From contig NZ_QUDR01000017.1 in assembly GCF_003477605.1 (NCBI RefSeq), positions 18,593 through 64,687 on the forward strand: a DNA stretch of 46,095 nucleotides, read 5' to 3'. Below, piece by piece: positions 36,631 to 44,315 of the stretch. The position numbers were made by a program, and so were the translations under genes. Under the pieces are notes generated by a model. That model was not told where the DNA came from and did no database searches. It saw only the letters and a list, made by a program, of their open reading frames with translations. Numbering within the stretch: the stretch's first letter is position 1; each line of letters opens with the position of its first letter. This DNA is from Clostridium sp. AF37-5. GTDB lineage: Bacteria > Bacillota > Clostridia > Lachnospirales > Lachnospiraceae.

Positions 36631-36684
36631 TCCCCTTTTGCACGGCAATCGTTATCATTATAACGCATAATCGTCAAAAGGGGA
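36631..36684. promoter_or_regulatory. Nested dyad around a TATAAT box upstream of the SGNH gene
   Basis: Two inverted repeats share one centre (between 36657 and 36658). The outer arms are TCCCCTTTTG (36631-36640) and CAAAAGGGGA (36675-36684). The inner arms are CGTTAT and ATAACG (36650-36665). A minus-strand TATAAT lies at 36662-36657, with a weak TTCCCC 17 bp upstream. This looks like an operator over the promoter of the esterase operon. Confidence 0.5.
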
Positions 36685-36693
36685 ACCCCATTA

Positions 36694-36735
36694 TTACAAT
36701 TCCTGTAACAAAGTCAAACAGCAAATATCCAGCAT
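36694..36735 (-). CDS. 13-codon open frame with strong ribosome site, probably a gene remnant
   Basis: GGAGG lies eight bases before an ATG at 36735, opening MLDICCLTLLQEL and then a stop. It follows the MarR remnant on the same strand. Most likely it is the stub of the next gene of a former MarR operon, or a leader peptide. Nothing else supports it. Confidence 0.2.
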   Translation of the reverse strand: MLDICCLTLLQEL

Positions 36736-36769
36736 CAATATTACCTCCATTATATCTGATATACGAGGC

Positions 36770-37010
36770 TTATCGTTGTTCCTGCTCTTCAATTAACTCC
36801 TTATATTTTTTTAAACATTCATCTGCATTGGCACAAATCTTATTAAACACCTCTTTGCACATATCTATTTTCTCCTTTGTTACTCCACTAAAAACATTCT
36901 TTGCAAATTGTTTTTGTGTCCTTATGCCGCTTTGTACAATTGGTTCTGCCTTATCCAGTAAAGTAATCTTGATATACTTTTTATTACGAATGCTCTGCTC
37001 CCTTGCCCTA
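36770..37010 (-). pseudogene. C-terminal remnant of a MarR-family regulator
   Basis: The minus-strand frame reads ...REQSIRNKKYIKITLLDKAEP, then a helical tail through KYKELIEEQEQR and a stop at 36770. This is the wing and C-terminal dimerisation helix of a MarR-type repressor (wing Arg/Lys, then the LTxxG-like ITLLDKAEPI). No start codon or ribosome site exists; the frame closes at the end of the neighbouring FN3 gene. About 80 of the usual 140-150 residues remain, so the N-terminal half, including the recognition helix, is deleted. Confidence 0.7.
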
Positions 37011-39077
37011 TTAGCTTATTTTACTTGTTTTAAATGCTATCACCCGGTCAAGTTTTGCTTGACATTCATAAAAGGCCGGTGACTCATAAATCACATACGT
37101 GTAAGCTCCGTCAATCGCAATTCCTTCATTCATCGGAGGCATTTTAACGGTCTTTTTCTTTTTGTTTTTCTTAATCGACAGTTTGGTGTAATCCCATGTC
37201 GGCTGATACGTTTCTAACTGCGACATAAAACCTCTGCGTCCCTTTTTGGTCTGACAGGAGCGGGAAACAATCATTTTCCCTGATGTAGTAAACGCAACTC
37301 CCTGTGTCCGGTTCGGCATAAGAATCCGGTTTGTGTAAGTAAGAGATGGCGCTGCGGATTTATTCTGAATGGTATAACCGTACATATATTTTGAGGAGAA
37401 TTCGCTGTACGCTGCTGCCCAGATTCGGTTATTGTAATAGGTAACGTAAGACATCGTTTCCGGCATTTTTACAACGGAAGCAAACCGGTAAATCTCGTAA
37501 TACGGCCTGCCGGATAAAACTGCTGCCTGAACCTGATTAAACTTAAAACTCTGCAAATTTTTACCGTATGTCACCCAGACATTCTCGCCATCAAAGGTGA
37601 TGCCGCCCACATGCCCGGTATGTGGCAGAACAATGGTCGTAATATACTTTCTTGTTGTTTTGTTCATCACATAAATAACCGATTCCTGTTTTTTCGTGTA
37701 ATCATATGCAGAAATCAGCAGATAATTTCCGGCAAATGTCACACTCTGAGGGACCATACGTGTCGCATAAAAGCCCCCCACATTTGTTCCAACAAGTCCC
37801 GGAATCACATAACTCTTTGCATAAGAAACTCGTTTTTTGAAGGCTTTATATTTTTTATAAGCCGCTGATTTTTTAAACGCTTTTTTCGTTTTAAAAAACT
37901 TGGCTGATATACTCGTCGCTTTCACTTTTTTAGAAGCAGTTTTGATACTTTTTACCGTTGAAACCGAACTCATCGTAATCCCGGACACGGTTCGCACTGC
38001 TTCGATTTTTACATAGTATTTTGTATTCTTCTTTAATCCGTCTATGCCACGAATTTTCGACTCGTCTGCCGGCACTTTGACCGCTGCCTTGTAACCGGAA
38101 GTCGATTTTTTTGAATAATAAATATTAAAATAATCTGCTCCGGTTCCTTTGCTCCATTTGACCTTAATCCGCTTATCGCCGCCTTTAATTTTTGAAATAC
38201 CTGGTATCGATGGTGCCGTACCAAACAATACTTCCTCTGACGGTTCGCCCGGATTATCCACATCACCGGCATACGCAACAATCGTAAAATAATAGTTCTT
38301 TCCAGCGGAAAGTCCTGTCACATCAAATGTCGTCTCTATCGTATTACCTGCCAAAATACTTTCTTTTGAAGTCGATTTACGGTAATAAATCTGATAACCG
38401 GTGGCTCCACTGACCGGCTCCCACGCAAGCGTTATCTTTGTCTTTACATTTTTTGTTGCAGTAATTTTTGTCACTTCACCAGGCTGCAGAGCCACAAGCA
38501 GGACTTCGGATTCTTTTCCATAATATCCATTTGCACCGGCACGAATTTTCACATATAGAATCTGTCCTTCTTTTAAATTTGTAAATTCGTAACTGGTTTT
38601 TGTCGTACTTTTCAAGAGTGAAAAACTACTCGTCTCTTTTGACGAAGTAAAAATTTCATACTCCTCACTTTCCGCCAGCGCATTCCACTCAATCACTGCT
38701 TTTTTCTTCGTTGTTTCTTTTCTTTTCAGTCCGGTCACCTGTCTCGGAACAATACGAACCGTATAGTTTATCGTCTTGTCCTGATAGGACAATTCTAATT
38801 GCTGCTCACCAATCTTCGTCGTATCGACAGCCGTCATCTTCTCCGGATGCACAAGCTGCTCTGTTGCATCCTCATAAGTCACTTTAATAACAACATTTTC
38901 CTTAGTAAATGTACTTTTATAAGGAAGTTCGATTTCCGTGTCAACAACTTCTATCTTTGCAATTTCTTTCGTTTGTCCAGCCGGTGTACTATCCGCCGCC
39001 AAAGCCTTTTTTCCATCCACTCCCATTCCTGCAAGCAATCCCATAACAAGAATGAGCGCTATTATCCTACGTTTCAT
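37011..39077 (-). CDS. Secreted protein with Ig-like and FN3 domains
   Basis: A 688-residue exported protein. Residues 1-28 form a signal peptide ending ALAAD. Residues 38-108 resemble a bacterial Ig-like (Big_3/4) domain. Three fibronectin type III repeats follow at about 110-197, 198-287 and 288-385, each with EYEIFTSS / YQIYYRKS / FNIYYSKK strands. A very Lys-rich linker (KFFKTKKAFKKSAAYKKYK) leads to a C-terminal region (410-688) with repeating strand motifs such as GNYLLISAYDY and GENVWVTYGK, suggesting a beta-propeller. No catalytic or anchoring motif is recognised. The ATG at 39077 follows AGGAGG. Function is unknown; adhesion or binding at the surface is a guess. Confidence 0.85.
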   Translation of the reverse strand: MKRRIIALILVMGLLAGMGVDGKKALAADSTPAGQTKEIAKIEVVDTEIELPYKSTFTKENVVIKVTYEDATEQLVHPEKMTAVDTTKIGEQQLELSYQDKTINYTVRIVPRQVTGLKRKETTKKKAVIEWNALAESEEYEIFTSSKETSSFSLLKSTTKTSYEFTNLKEGQILYVKIRAGANGYYGKESEVLLVALQPGEVTKITATKNVKTKITLAWEPVSGATGYQIYYRKSTSKESILAGNTIETTFDVTGLSAGKNYYFTIVAYAGDVDNPGEPSEEVLFGTAPSIPGISKIKGGDKRIKVKWSKGTGADYFNIYYSKKSTSGYKAAVKVPADESKIRGIDGLKKNTKYYVKIEAVRTVSGITMSSVSTVKSIKTASKKVKATSISAKFFKTKKAFKKSAAYKKYKAFKKRVSYAKSYVIPGLVGTNVGGFYATRMVPQSVTFAGNYLLISAYDYTKKQESVIYVMNKTTRKYITTIVLPHTGHVGGITFDGENVWVTYGKNLQSFKFNQVQAAVLSGRPYYEIYRFASVVKMPETMSYVTYYNNRIWAAAYSEFSSKYMYGYTIQNKSAAPSLTYTNRILMPNRTQGVAFTTSGKMIVSRSCQTKKGRRGFMSQLETYQPTWDYTKLSIKKNKKKKTVKMPPMNEGIAIDGAYTYVIYESPAFYECQAKLDRVIAFKTSKIS

Positions 39078-39163
39078 TTTGTACTGCCTCCTATTCTGCC
39101 AGTCTCATACTTTTTGTATGTCGTCTTTTCGTCTGACACTCACTATAGCCGACAGGTTTGTCA

Positions 39164-39194
39164 CAAAAAAGGCCACGCATCTCTGCGCAGCCTT
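39164..39194 (-). terminator. Terminator of tRNA-Trp
   Basis: Arms 39169-39179 and 39184-39194 (AAGGC..CGCA and partner, 9 of 11 paired) around a 4-base loop. On the minus strand a T-run follows. It begins 13 bp after the tRNA. Confidence 0.85.
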
Positions 39195-39206
39195 CTCTAT
39201 AAATAA

Positions 39207-39277
39207 CAGGGGCACTAGGAATCGAACCCAGCTCTGGAGTTTTGGAGACTCTTATTCTACCGATGAACTATGCCCCT
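39207..39277 (-). tRNA. trnW: tRNA-Trp (CCA anticodon)
   Basis: A 71-base cloverleaf. Acceptor stem AGGGGCA/TGCCCCT (7 bp), D-stem GTTC/GAAT with a 7-base loop containing GG, anticodon stem with loop CTCCAAA (anticodon CCA after U33), 4-base variable loop, and T-stem CTGGG/CCTAG with loop TTCGATT. The discriminator is G. The 3' CCA is not encoded, as often in this group. It has its own promoter and terminator. Confidence 0.95.
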
Positions 39278-39308
39278 ACAAGTAAGTGTTTTTCGCACTC
39301 ACTCGATT

Positions 39309-39337
39309 ATCATACCTCGTTTTAAGCCTTTTGTCAA
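39309..39337 (-). promoter_or_regulatory. Consensus sigma-A promoter of tRNA-Trp
   Basis: Minus strand: TTGACA (39337-39332) and TATGAT (39314-39309), separated by 17 bp, about 32 bp before the mature tRNA. It lies just after the Rpn duplicate. Confidence 0.85.
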
Positions 39338-39393
39338 GCATTTTCTATTCGCTAATACCCTTTTCGCTTATAATTTTGCGAATGGTATCTTCT

Positions 39394-39838
39394 GACTCTT
39401 CACACTCGTCCGCAATTTGTGAAATTGACTTTCCTTTATTTAATTTCTTCTGAATCTGTACACGCAGGCCTTGACCAATTCCTAATTCGATTCCCTGCTC
39501 GATTCCCTGCTCAATTCCTTGCTCTATTCCCTGTTCGATTCCCTGCTCGATTCCCTGCTCGATTCCCTGCTCGATTCCCTGCTCGATCCCCTTTGTAATC
39601 CCTTCTTTCAATCCCTGCTCACGCCCCTGCTCATACTTCTCATCCATCTTCATTTCCAGTGTCATATAGTCATCCCTCCATTCTGTGTCTCTTCGGATTT
39701 TCAGCACACGCTGTTCTAATCGCTCGGTAAACCCATCCGTCGGAGTCTTTGTTTTCAGGTAATCAAGAAGATGTGCAAGTTCCTCCGGTACATCTTCTCG
39801 ACTTCCGTTTATATTGATAAAAATTGTTTTTCTTTTGT
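39394..39838. repeat. Direct repeat copy B (445 bp) of the Rpn 3' half
   Basis: Nearly identical to copy A at 39936-40356. The 24-bp length difference equals exactly two 12-bp EQGI units. The copies are 542 bp apart in the same orientation. Confidence 0.9.
39489..39584. repeat. 12-bp minisatellite, eight units (EQGI)
   Basis: Eight tandem 12-bp units (GAGCAGGGAATC on the minus strand, with point variants) encode Glu-Gln-Gly-Ile repeats in copy B. Confidence 0.95.
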
Positions 39839-39886
39839 TAACCATCCGTTTTTTAAACGACACTTTGCTCACTACTAATAAATTTT

Positions 39887-40801
39887 TCATGCGTTCCAGT
39901 CATTTTCTCTAATTATTTTCCAAATTACTTCCTCCGACTCTTCACACTCGTCCGCAATTTGTGAAATTGACTTTCCTTTATTTAATTTCTTCTGAATCTG
40001 TACACGCAGACCTTGACCAATTCCTAATTCGATTCCCTGCTCAATCCCTTGCTCAATCCCTTGCTCGATTCCCTGCTCGATTCCTTGCTCGATTCCTTGC
40101 TCGATTCCCTTTGTAATCCCTTCTTTCAATCCTTGCTCACGCCCCTGCTCATACTTCTCATCCATCTTCATTTCCAGCGTCATATAGTCATCCCTCCATT
40201 CTGTGTCTTTTCGGATTTTCAGCACACGCTGTTCTAATCGCTCGGTAAATCCATCCGTCGGAGTCTTTGTTTTCAGGTAATCAAGAAGATGTGCAAGTTC
40301 CTCCGGTACATCTTCTCGGCTTCCGTTTATGTTAATAAAAATTGTTTTTCTTTTGTCCTGCAAATGAATCTCTATATCCTCACGGCAAATCGATTCAAAT
40401 GTATATACACTTCGGTTCTTAGCAAACAGATCGAAATTACATACAAAAATAACAATTGAATGTTTTAGGTTTCCATACTTCTCTCCTGCGGCAATCTGGT
40501 AACTGTCCATCTCACTGTGGTAATACCGGCTCCGCAGCGGCAGCTCCCTCATCTTCGTCGTCTGCATCTCAATGTCATAGGCGTTTCCCTTTTTGTCCTT
40601 TGCATAAACATCAAGACGGACACCCTTCGCATGAAAATTCGATTTCATGCTCACCTGGGTTCCCACGACGACAATTTCCTCAATCTCGATACCGAGGATT
40701 CTCTGTAAAAATTCTCTGCAATCCTCAGAATTGCTTAAAACGGTACAAAACATTACATCATCGGTAATACCGATTTTGTCAAAATCAATGTGTCTTCTCA
40801 T
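39887..40801 (-). CDS. Rpn-family recombination-promoting nuclease / PD-(D/E)XK transposase-like protein
   Basis: A 304-residue protein of the PDDEXK_2 / Rpn family, magnesium-dependent DNA endonucleases linked to recombination and to defence-like roles. The nuclease core is at 1-130: Asp64 in RLDVYAKD and Glu78-x-Gln80 in AYDIEMQTT, preceded by FCTVLSNSEDCREFL. A helical region follows with EQGR/EQGL and six perfect EQGI repeats, then KSISQIADECEESEE, a helix-turn-helix-like end. The best start is the ATG at 40801 with GGAGG eight bases upstream, though an in-frame ATG at 40834 also has a ribosome site. Promoter at 40947-40975. It is followed at once by its partial duplicate. Confidence 0.88.
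   Translation of the reverse strand: MRRHIDFDKIGITDDVMFCTVLSNSEDCREFLQRILGIEIEEIVVVGTQVSMKSNFHAKGVRLDVYAKDKKGNAYDIEMQTTKMRELPLRSRYYHSEMDSYQIAAGEKYGNLKHSIVIFVCNFDLFAKNRSVYTFESICREDIEIHLQDKRKTIFININGSREDVPEELAHLLDYLKTKTPTDGFTERLEQRVLKIRKDTEWRDDYMTLEMKMDEKYEQGREQGLKEGITKGIEQGIEQGIEQGIEQGIEQGIEQGIELGIGQGLRVQIQKKLNKGKSISQIADECEESEEVIWKIIRENDWNA
39936..40356. repeat. Direct repeat copy A (421 bp) of the Rpn 3' half
   Basis: Partner of 39394-39838. The repeat begins inside the gene at the codons for KRKTIFI and ends about 14 codons before the stop. Confidence 0.9.
40031..40102. repeat. 12-bp minisatellite, six units (EQGI)
   Basis: Six tandem 12-bp units encoding Glu-Gln-Gly-Ile in the full Rpn gene. 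Several units share variant bases not found in copy B, so the two arrays have diverged or been rearranged separately. Confidence 0.95.
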
Positions 40802-40807
40802 GTGACA

Positions 40808-40830
40808 TACCTCCCTCTCAGGGAGATATC
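40808..40830 (-). promoter_or_regulatory. Hairpin hiding the internal ribosome site of the Rpn gene
   Basis: CTCCCT (40811-40816) can pair with AGGGAG (40820-40825) around a 3-base loop, covering the GGGAGG that serves the ATG at 40801. A second GGGAGG-ATG set lies upstream (start at 40834), in frame. Confidence 0.45.
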
Positions 40831-40946
40831 CCATGTACTAACCTCCCTGCTTTTCAATTTGTTTTTTGTGATTTCGCAGTGAAGTTTTTTCTCGATTCTA
40901 TACTATTTGACTTTTCTGATAATGTTTGGACTTTCTGCTTGTGCAT

Positions 40947-40975
40947 ATCTTAACACAGCTTAGCAAGAATTACAA
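40947..40975 (-). promoter_or_regulatory. Sigma-A promoter of the Rpn gene
   Basis: Minus strand: TTGTAA (-35) and TAAGAT (-10), 17 bp apart, with an extended TGT. The leader is about 105-140 bases. Confidence 0.5.
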
Positions 40976-41003
40976 GCGAAAATATTTATTGCACACCAAA
41001 AGT

Positions 41004-42101
41004 TTATCTTCTAATTCCAATTTTAGATAAAATAGTCTTAATCTCATTTTTTAAATGTTCTTTAGGTAATATTTTCTTCATAGTAAAATCAAAACCTTTC
41101 TCTAAGTTTTCAAAGAAAAACGGTCTGGATGATGGAATTTTTGATGGAAACTCCAATTGATGATTTAACTGAATTGCTCTTGTAATATCTGCATCAAACA
41201 GTTCCAAATTTGACTTTTTCAGTAATTCTTCTCCCTTTTTTGTCTGACACAGAACTAAAGAGATTCCCTTCTTCTTTTCCTCCTCGGGCAACTCACTTCC
41301 CCATGAATCACCTAATGAAATATCCGAAACACGAGATTGTGATGCATAACGACAATAATAACAATTCTCCGTATAATCTATACTTTTCAAGAAAGCATAT
41401 GTATACATATCGACAATCCGCGAAAAACCAATATCTTTCTCTGTCGACCTTAAGCCAAATGATGTTTTCTCACGAAAATTTAACTCTTCCAGTTCTTCAA
41501 TATCCACTGATTTTTCTTTTAAATACATCTTCAACAATTCAGGCGATGGAGAACCATGACATATTAAATCAACTGTGTACAAATTCTCTTGATTGCTTGA
41601 GAAATTTCTCAATGCTGCAACTTGACACGGTAATCCTATAAAAAGAACTTTTTTCCCATCTTTTAGTTTTCTTTCAATATCTCTATATATTGTTTTGGGA
41701 TTACTTTTAACGTATTTAGAACCTGTAAATCGCTCAGCTATCTGAGTCGAACTTGTTAATACAAAAACAAATTCTCCCTTATTAAGCATACACGAAGCAA
41801 CATATCCACCATCTTTAATAAATGAATATATAATTGCTGAAGCAACACCTCCTGAAGAGGCATTATTTCTGATTTCTGGATTCAATGCCCATCCTTCTTT
41901 CCAAAAGAGAGGATTAAGCTTATCCACGCATTTTATATTTGGACAATTTTTTTCACACAGCCCACAATTTACGCACTTCACTTCATCAATCACAGCATTA
42001 TATGACTTATAGTCATCTATAATAGTAATAGCACTCATTTTGCATATATTCGTGCAAGCCATACAACCAGCGCACATATTCTTAGCACACACAGTTTTCA
42101 T
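41004..42101 (-). CDS. Coenzyme F420 hydrogenase/dehydrogenase beta-subunit family Fe-S protein
   Basis: A 365-residue protein. The N-terminus carries two 4Fe-4S ferredoxin motifs: CAKNMCAGCMACTNIC (about 3-18) and CVNCGLCEKNCP (about 40-52). Then come the FrhB N- and C-terminal domains, with NASSGGVASAI, FIGLPCQVAALRN and the Cys-rich CYYCRYASQSRVSDISLGD. Relatives are common in exopolysaccharide clusters, often beside polysaccharide pyruvyl transferases, where their reaction is not settled. The ATG at 42101 has GGGAGG upstream and overlaps the stop of the preceding chimeric frame (ATGA). It is the last gene of the decayed capsule locus. Confidence 0.85.
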   Translation of the reverse strand: MKTVCAKNMCAGCMACTNICKMSAITIIDDYKSYNAVIDEVKCVNCGLCEKNCPNIKCVDKLNPLFWKEGWALNPEIRNNASSGGVASAIIYSFIKDGGYVASCMLNKGEFVFVLTSSTQIAERFTGSKYVKSNPKTIYRDIERKLKDGKKVLFIGLPCQVAALRNFSSNQENLYTVDLICHGSPSPELLKMYLKEKSVDIEELEELNFREKTSFGLRSTEKDIGFSRIVDMYTYAFLKSIDYTENCYYCRYASQSRVSDISLGDSWGSELPEEEKKKGISLVLCQTKKGEELLKKSNLELFDADITRAIQLNHQLEFPSKIPSSRPFFFENLEKGFDFTMKKILPKEHLKNEIKTILSKIGIRR

Positions 42102-42361
42102 GAAAAAACACCTCCCATGATAAGAGTGTGAATACACTCTAGTTTCTTTCTCATAACACTATATCTTATACCCCCAGTTTTTGCAGTCTTCTTAAATTCT
42201 AAAGTTTTTCTAATCACCATGCTTCTTGGTTCATCAAAATGAGTTTCTAAATAAATCCATTCAATAGCTTTTTCCATTAAGCTATCAATAATGTGACCAC
42301 TTTTATCAATATTTTTTTCTTCATTGTATATAGAAACGATAATGCTAACCAACTTCTTCAT
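42098..42361 (-). pseudogene. Chimeric fragment: GT2 N-terminus fused to an unrelated C-terminus
   Basis: An 87-codon frame. The first 15-18 residues (MKKLVSIIVSIYNEEKNID) are the standard beginning of a GT2 glycosyltransferase. After that the sequence breaks from the family: no VNDGS or DxD motif follows, but a helical basic segment (IEWIYLETHFDEPRSMVIRK) that reads like the C-terminus of another protein I cannot name. The start overlaps the Wzx stop codon and the end overlaps the next gene, both normal for an operon. An internal in-frame deletion is the simplest reading. Confidence 0.65.
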
Positions 42362-42719
42362 TAAATCACGCGCTTTCTTCGAACTTTATTCAAAAAAAAT
42401 TGCAGCATCGGAATCCATGTTTTTGAAAACACAGCAAATCCAAGCACAAGAATTAAAAGTTGAAAAAGAAATCCTTTTATGTCATCTACAAACATCAAAA
42501 TTGCAGACAAAATCATTAACAATGACCCCAGAATAAATTCCTTATACCAAATATCATACTTAATATATTTTCTGGTGTGAAACACACGAAACATAAAGAC
42601 TGCAATATAGCTTATACATGTTGCCAGTGCAGCTCCATATACCCCTATTACTGGAACTAAGATGAAATTTAATAGTATATTAAACACTGCACCAAAAGAA
42701 CCAGAGAACAAATAACCAA
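42361..42719 (-). pseudogene. C-terminal remnant of a Wzx-type polysaccharide flippase
   Basis: About 119 codons in frame, beginning FGYLFSGSFGAVFNILLNF, with hydrophobic segments (VPVIGVYGAALATCISYIAVF, LLMILSAILMFV, LILVLGFAVF) and a basic end (NKVRRKRVI). This matches the last 3-4 membrane helices of a lipid-linked oligosaccharide flippase (MATE/MviN-like fold, usually 450-500 residues). The frame is closed by a stop just upstream, and its 5' end is embedded in the truncated LCP gene. The first three quarters of the gene are gone. Confidence 0.75.
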
Positions 42720-43502
42720 AGCCTTATCGCTTTTAGCCTTTTCCTTTGCCTTTGTAAAAAAAGCCTCCATATACTGCTGCTGGCGTTTCATACGAGATGT
42801 ATTTTTTTCATCTCCCACACCATAGCGATCATGAATATAGTGATATGCCTGCTCGTCTGACAAAGCAAGCGTTTCACCCCTTTTCATTTGGCGGTCAATA
42901 TCTTGAAAGTCCTCTAATAACGTAACCGTCACTCCGCCAACCGAATGATTTAATTTTGGAATTTCATCCATTGGAATTGCATAATAACCATCAATTTTAA
43001 GTCCACCGAAAAGTTTGGATATGCTCTCCACTGTGTTAGCACAACTTTGCCCGGCATTTCCCCCATACCAATGTGCTGTACACAATTGCAGTTCTGCTGT
43101 TGCTGCTCCGGTACCATCATCCTGTATCAGTCGTACTTCTGACATCGTATCTCTGTTAATCGGCAAAAAAGAATAATTGTTGTCTGTTTTATCCACAATA
43201 ACAAGCATTAAAAAATCACTCATGCTTCCCTGGTACACTTTACTGTCAGCACCTGTTTTATCTGGCCCCATAATTAAATATGTTTCAAAATCGTGATAAT
43301 AAGAATAAATATTCCCATTCAGTTTCAGACTCCCCAAAGCAACCAACTCTTCCGACTGCTCATCTGTCAAAAAATCATCCTCCGAAATTACCGGTTCAGG
43401 CATATGATTTTCAAAAATTTTGAGTCCAATTCCAAATGCTACCATCGCCAATATAAGCGCGACAAAAAGAATAAGCATCTTTCTTCGCTCTTTCCTACGC
43501 AT
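42669..43502 (-). pseudogene. LytR-CpsA-Psr (LCP) protein truncated by a fusion
   Basis: A 277-codon frame. A basic N-terminus and one membrane helix (MLILFVALILAMVAFGIGL) precede an LCP domain with LPINRDTMSEVR, DGYYAIPMDEIPKLNHSVGGV and HYIHDRYGVGDEKNTSRMKRQQQ. LCP enzymes attach teichoic acids or capsule to the wall. After KAKSDKA the sequence changes to ICSLVLLVQCLIYY, which is the Wzx region read in another frame, so the end of the LCP domain is missing. The core catalytic Arg/Asp residues are retained; some activity cannot be excluded. Confidence 0.75.
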
Positions 43503-43503
43503 A

Positions 43504-44208
43504 TTATTTCAGCAACCTTTCCTCCGTCTTATCAATTGCTGCTAATAATGTCTCCCCAAAGATGTCTCTTAAACTGTCACGTCCTTGTTTTAAATTTGGC
43601 AAACGTGTCTTCATGTTGTGACAGTCACTTCCCAGTACCAACGGCACCTGAAGTTTTAAAAATTTTTTGATAAAACGCTTTTTTTTATGTCTGTCGATTC
43701 CGCCCGTATTAATCTGAGCGTATAAGGGAAGTTTAAAAATTTGATTCCAGATTTTTCTGCTTTTTTGAAATGAATCATATCGCTCGACATGAGCTAGTAA
43801 GATTGTCAACTTTTGTTTCTCAATCAATTTTTTGACATCCACATAAATCTCATCCGTCCACTGAGCAAATGGCATCTCAAGGAGGAAAATATCGGTTCCT
43901 TCAATCGTGAGTTCGCGAATTTGCTTCGCATCCCCAATTCCCGGAAAATAATAAACTTCCGCGCCCTTCCGTAAAGAAAGGGGAGTCCCCATATCATGCT
44001 CATTCAGTGCTTTCGTTAATTTCCGAAAAGAGTACTCTCTCCGCTCTAAAAAAGACGAAATTTTGTCAAAATGGGCATAAAAATGGGGAGTCAACAATAT
44101 CTCTTGCGCTCCCTGCTCACTCTCCAGCGTCAACATCTGAAGAGACTCATGTGTAGCCTGGCTTCCATCATCCATGCCCGGCAGTATGTGTGTATGAAAA
44201 TCTATCAT
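43504..44208 (-). CDS. Capsular polysaccharide tyrosine-protein phosphatase (CpsB/CapC/YwqE, PHP family)
   Basis: A 234-residue metal-dependent PHP-domain phosphatase that dephosphorylates the tyrosine kinase controlling capsule synthesis. Metal-binding motifs are all present: MIDFHTHILPGMDDG at the start, LLTPHFYAHF, the Glu in RKGAEVYYFPG, ILLAHVERYDSF, and LVLGSDCHNMKTR. Length is normal. It is the first gene of the remaining capsule operon, with a strong promoter at 44260-44288. The ribosome site GGAGG is 12 bp from the ATG, somewhat far. The matching kinase is not in the window. Confidence 0.93.
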   Translation of the reverse strand: MIDFHTHILPGMDDGSQATHESLQMLTLESEQGAQEILLTPHFYAHFDKISSFLERREYSFRKLTKALNEHDMGTPLSLRKGAEVYYFPGIGDAKQIRELTIEGTDIFLLEMPFAQWTDEIYVDVKKLIEKQKLTILLAHVERYDSFQKSRKIWNQIFKLPLYAQINTGGIDRHKKKRFIKKFLKLQVPLVLGSDCHNMKTRLPNLKQGRDSLRDIFGETLLAAIDKTEERLLK

Positions 44209-44259
44209 GAAGTATCAAATCCTCCGTCCACACAAACACTTATTTTTATGTCATTTGCA

Positions 44260-44288
44260 ACTTTATCAAATTTTTTATATTCTGTCAA
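44260..44288 (-). promoter_or_regulatory. Sigma-A promoter of the capsule operon
   Basis: Minus strand: TTGACA (44288-44283) and TAAAGT (44265-44260), exactly 17 bp apart, with extended TGA. It lies 52 bp before the CpsB start. Confidence 0.75.
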
Positions 44289-44315
44289 GCAAAATATTTA
44301 ACTGATTATAATTTT

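Larger units (their letters stand above)
39345..39890 (-). pseudogene. Partial duplicate of the Rpn nuclease (C-terminal half only)
   Basis: A 181-codon frame. After 18 novel residues it repeats the C-terminal half of the neighbouring Rpn protein from KRKTIFININGSRED onward. It includes eight EQGI units (six in the full copy) and the helix-turn-helix-like KSISQIADECEESE segment, then ends with a different tail (KIISEKGISE). The PD-(D/E)XK nuclease core is missing. It overlaps the stop of the full gene by 4 bp, so it may still be translated by coupling. The product would be a nuclease-free C-terminal domain. Whether it is a dead fragment or a regulator is unknown. Confidence 0.8.
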
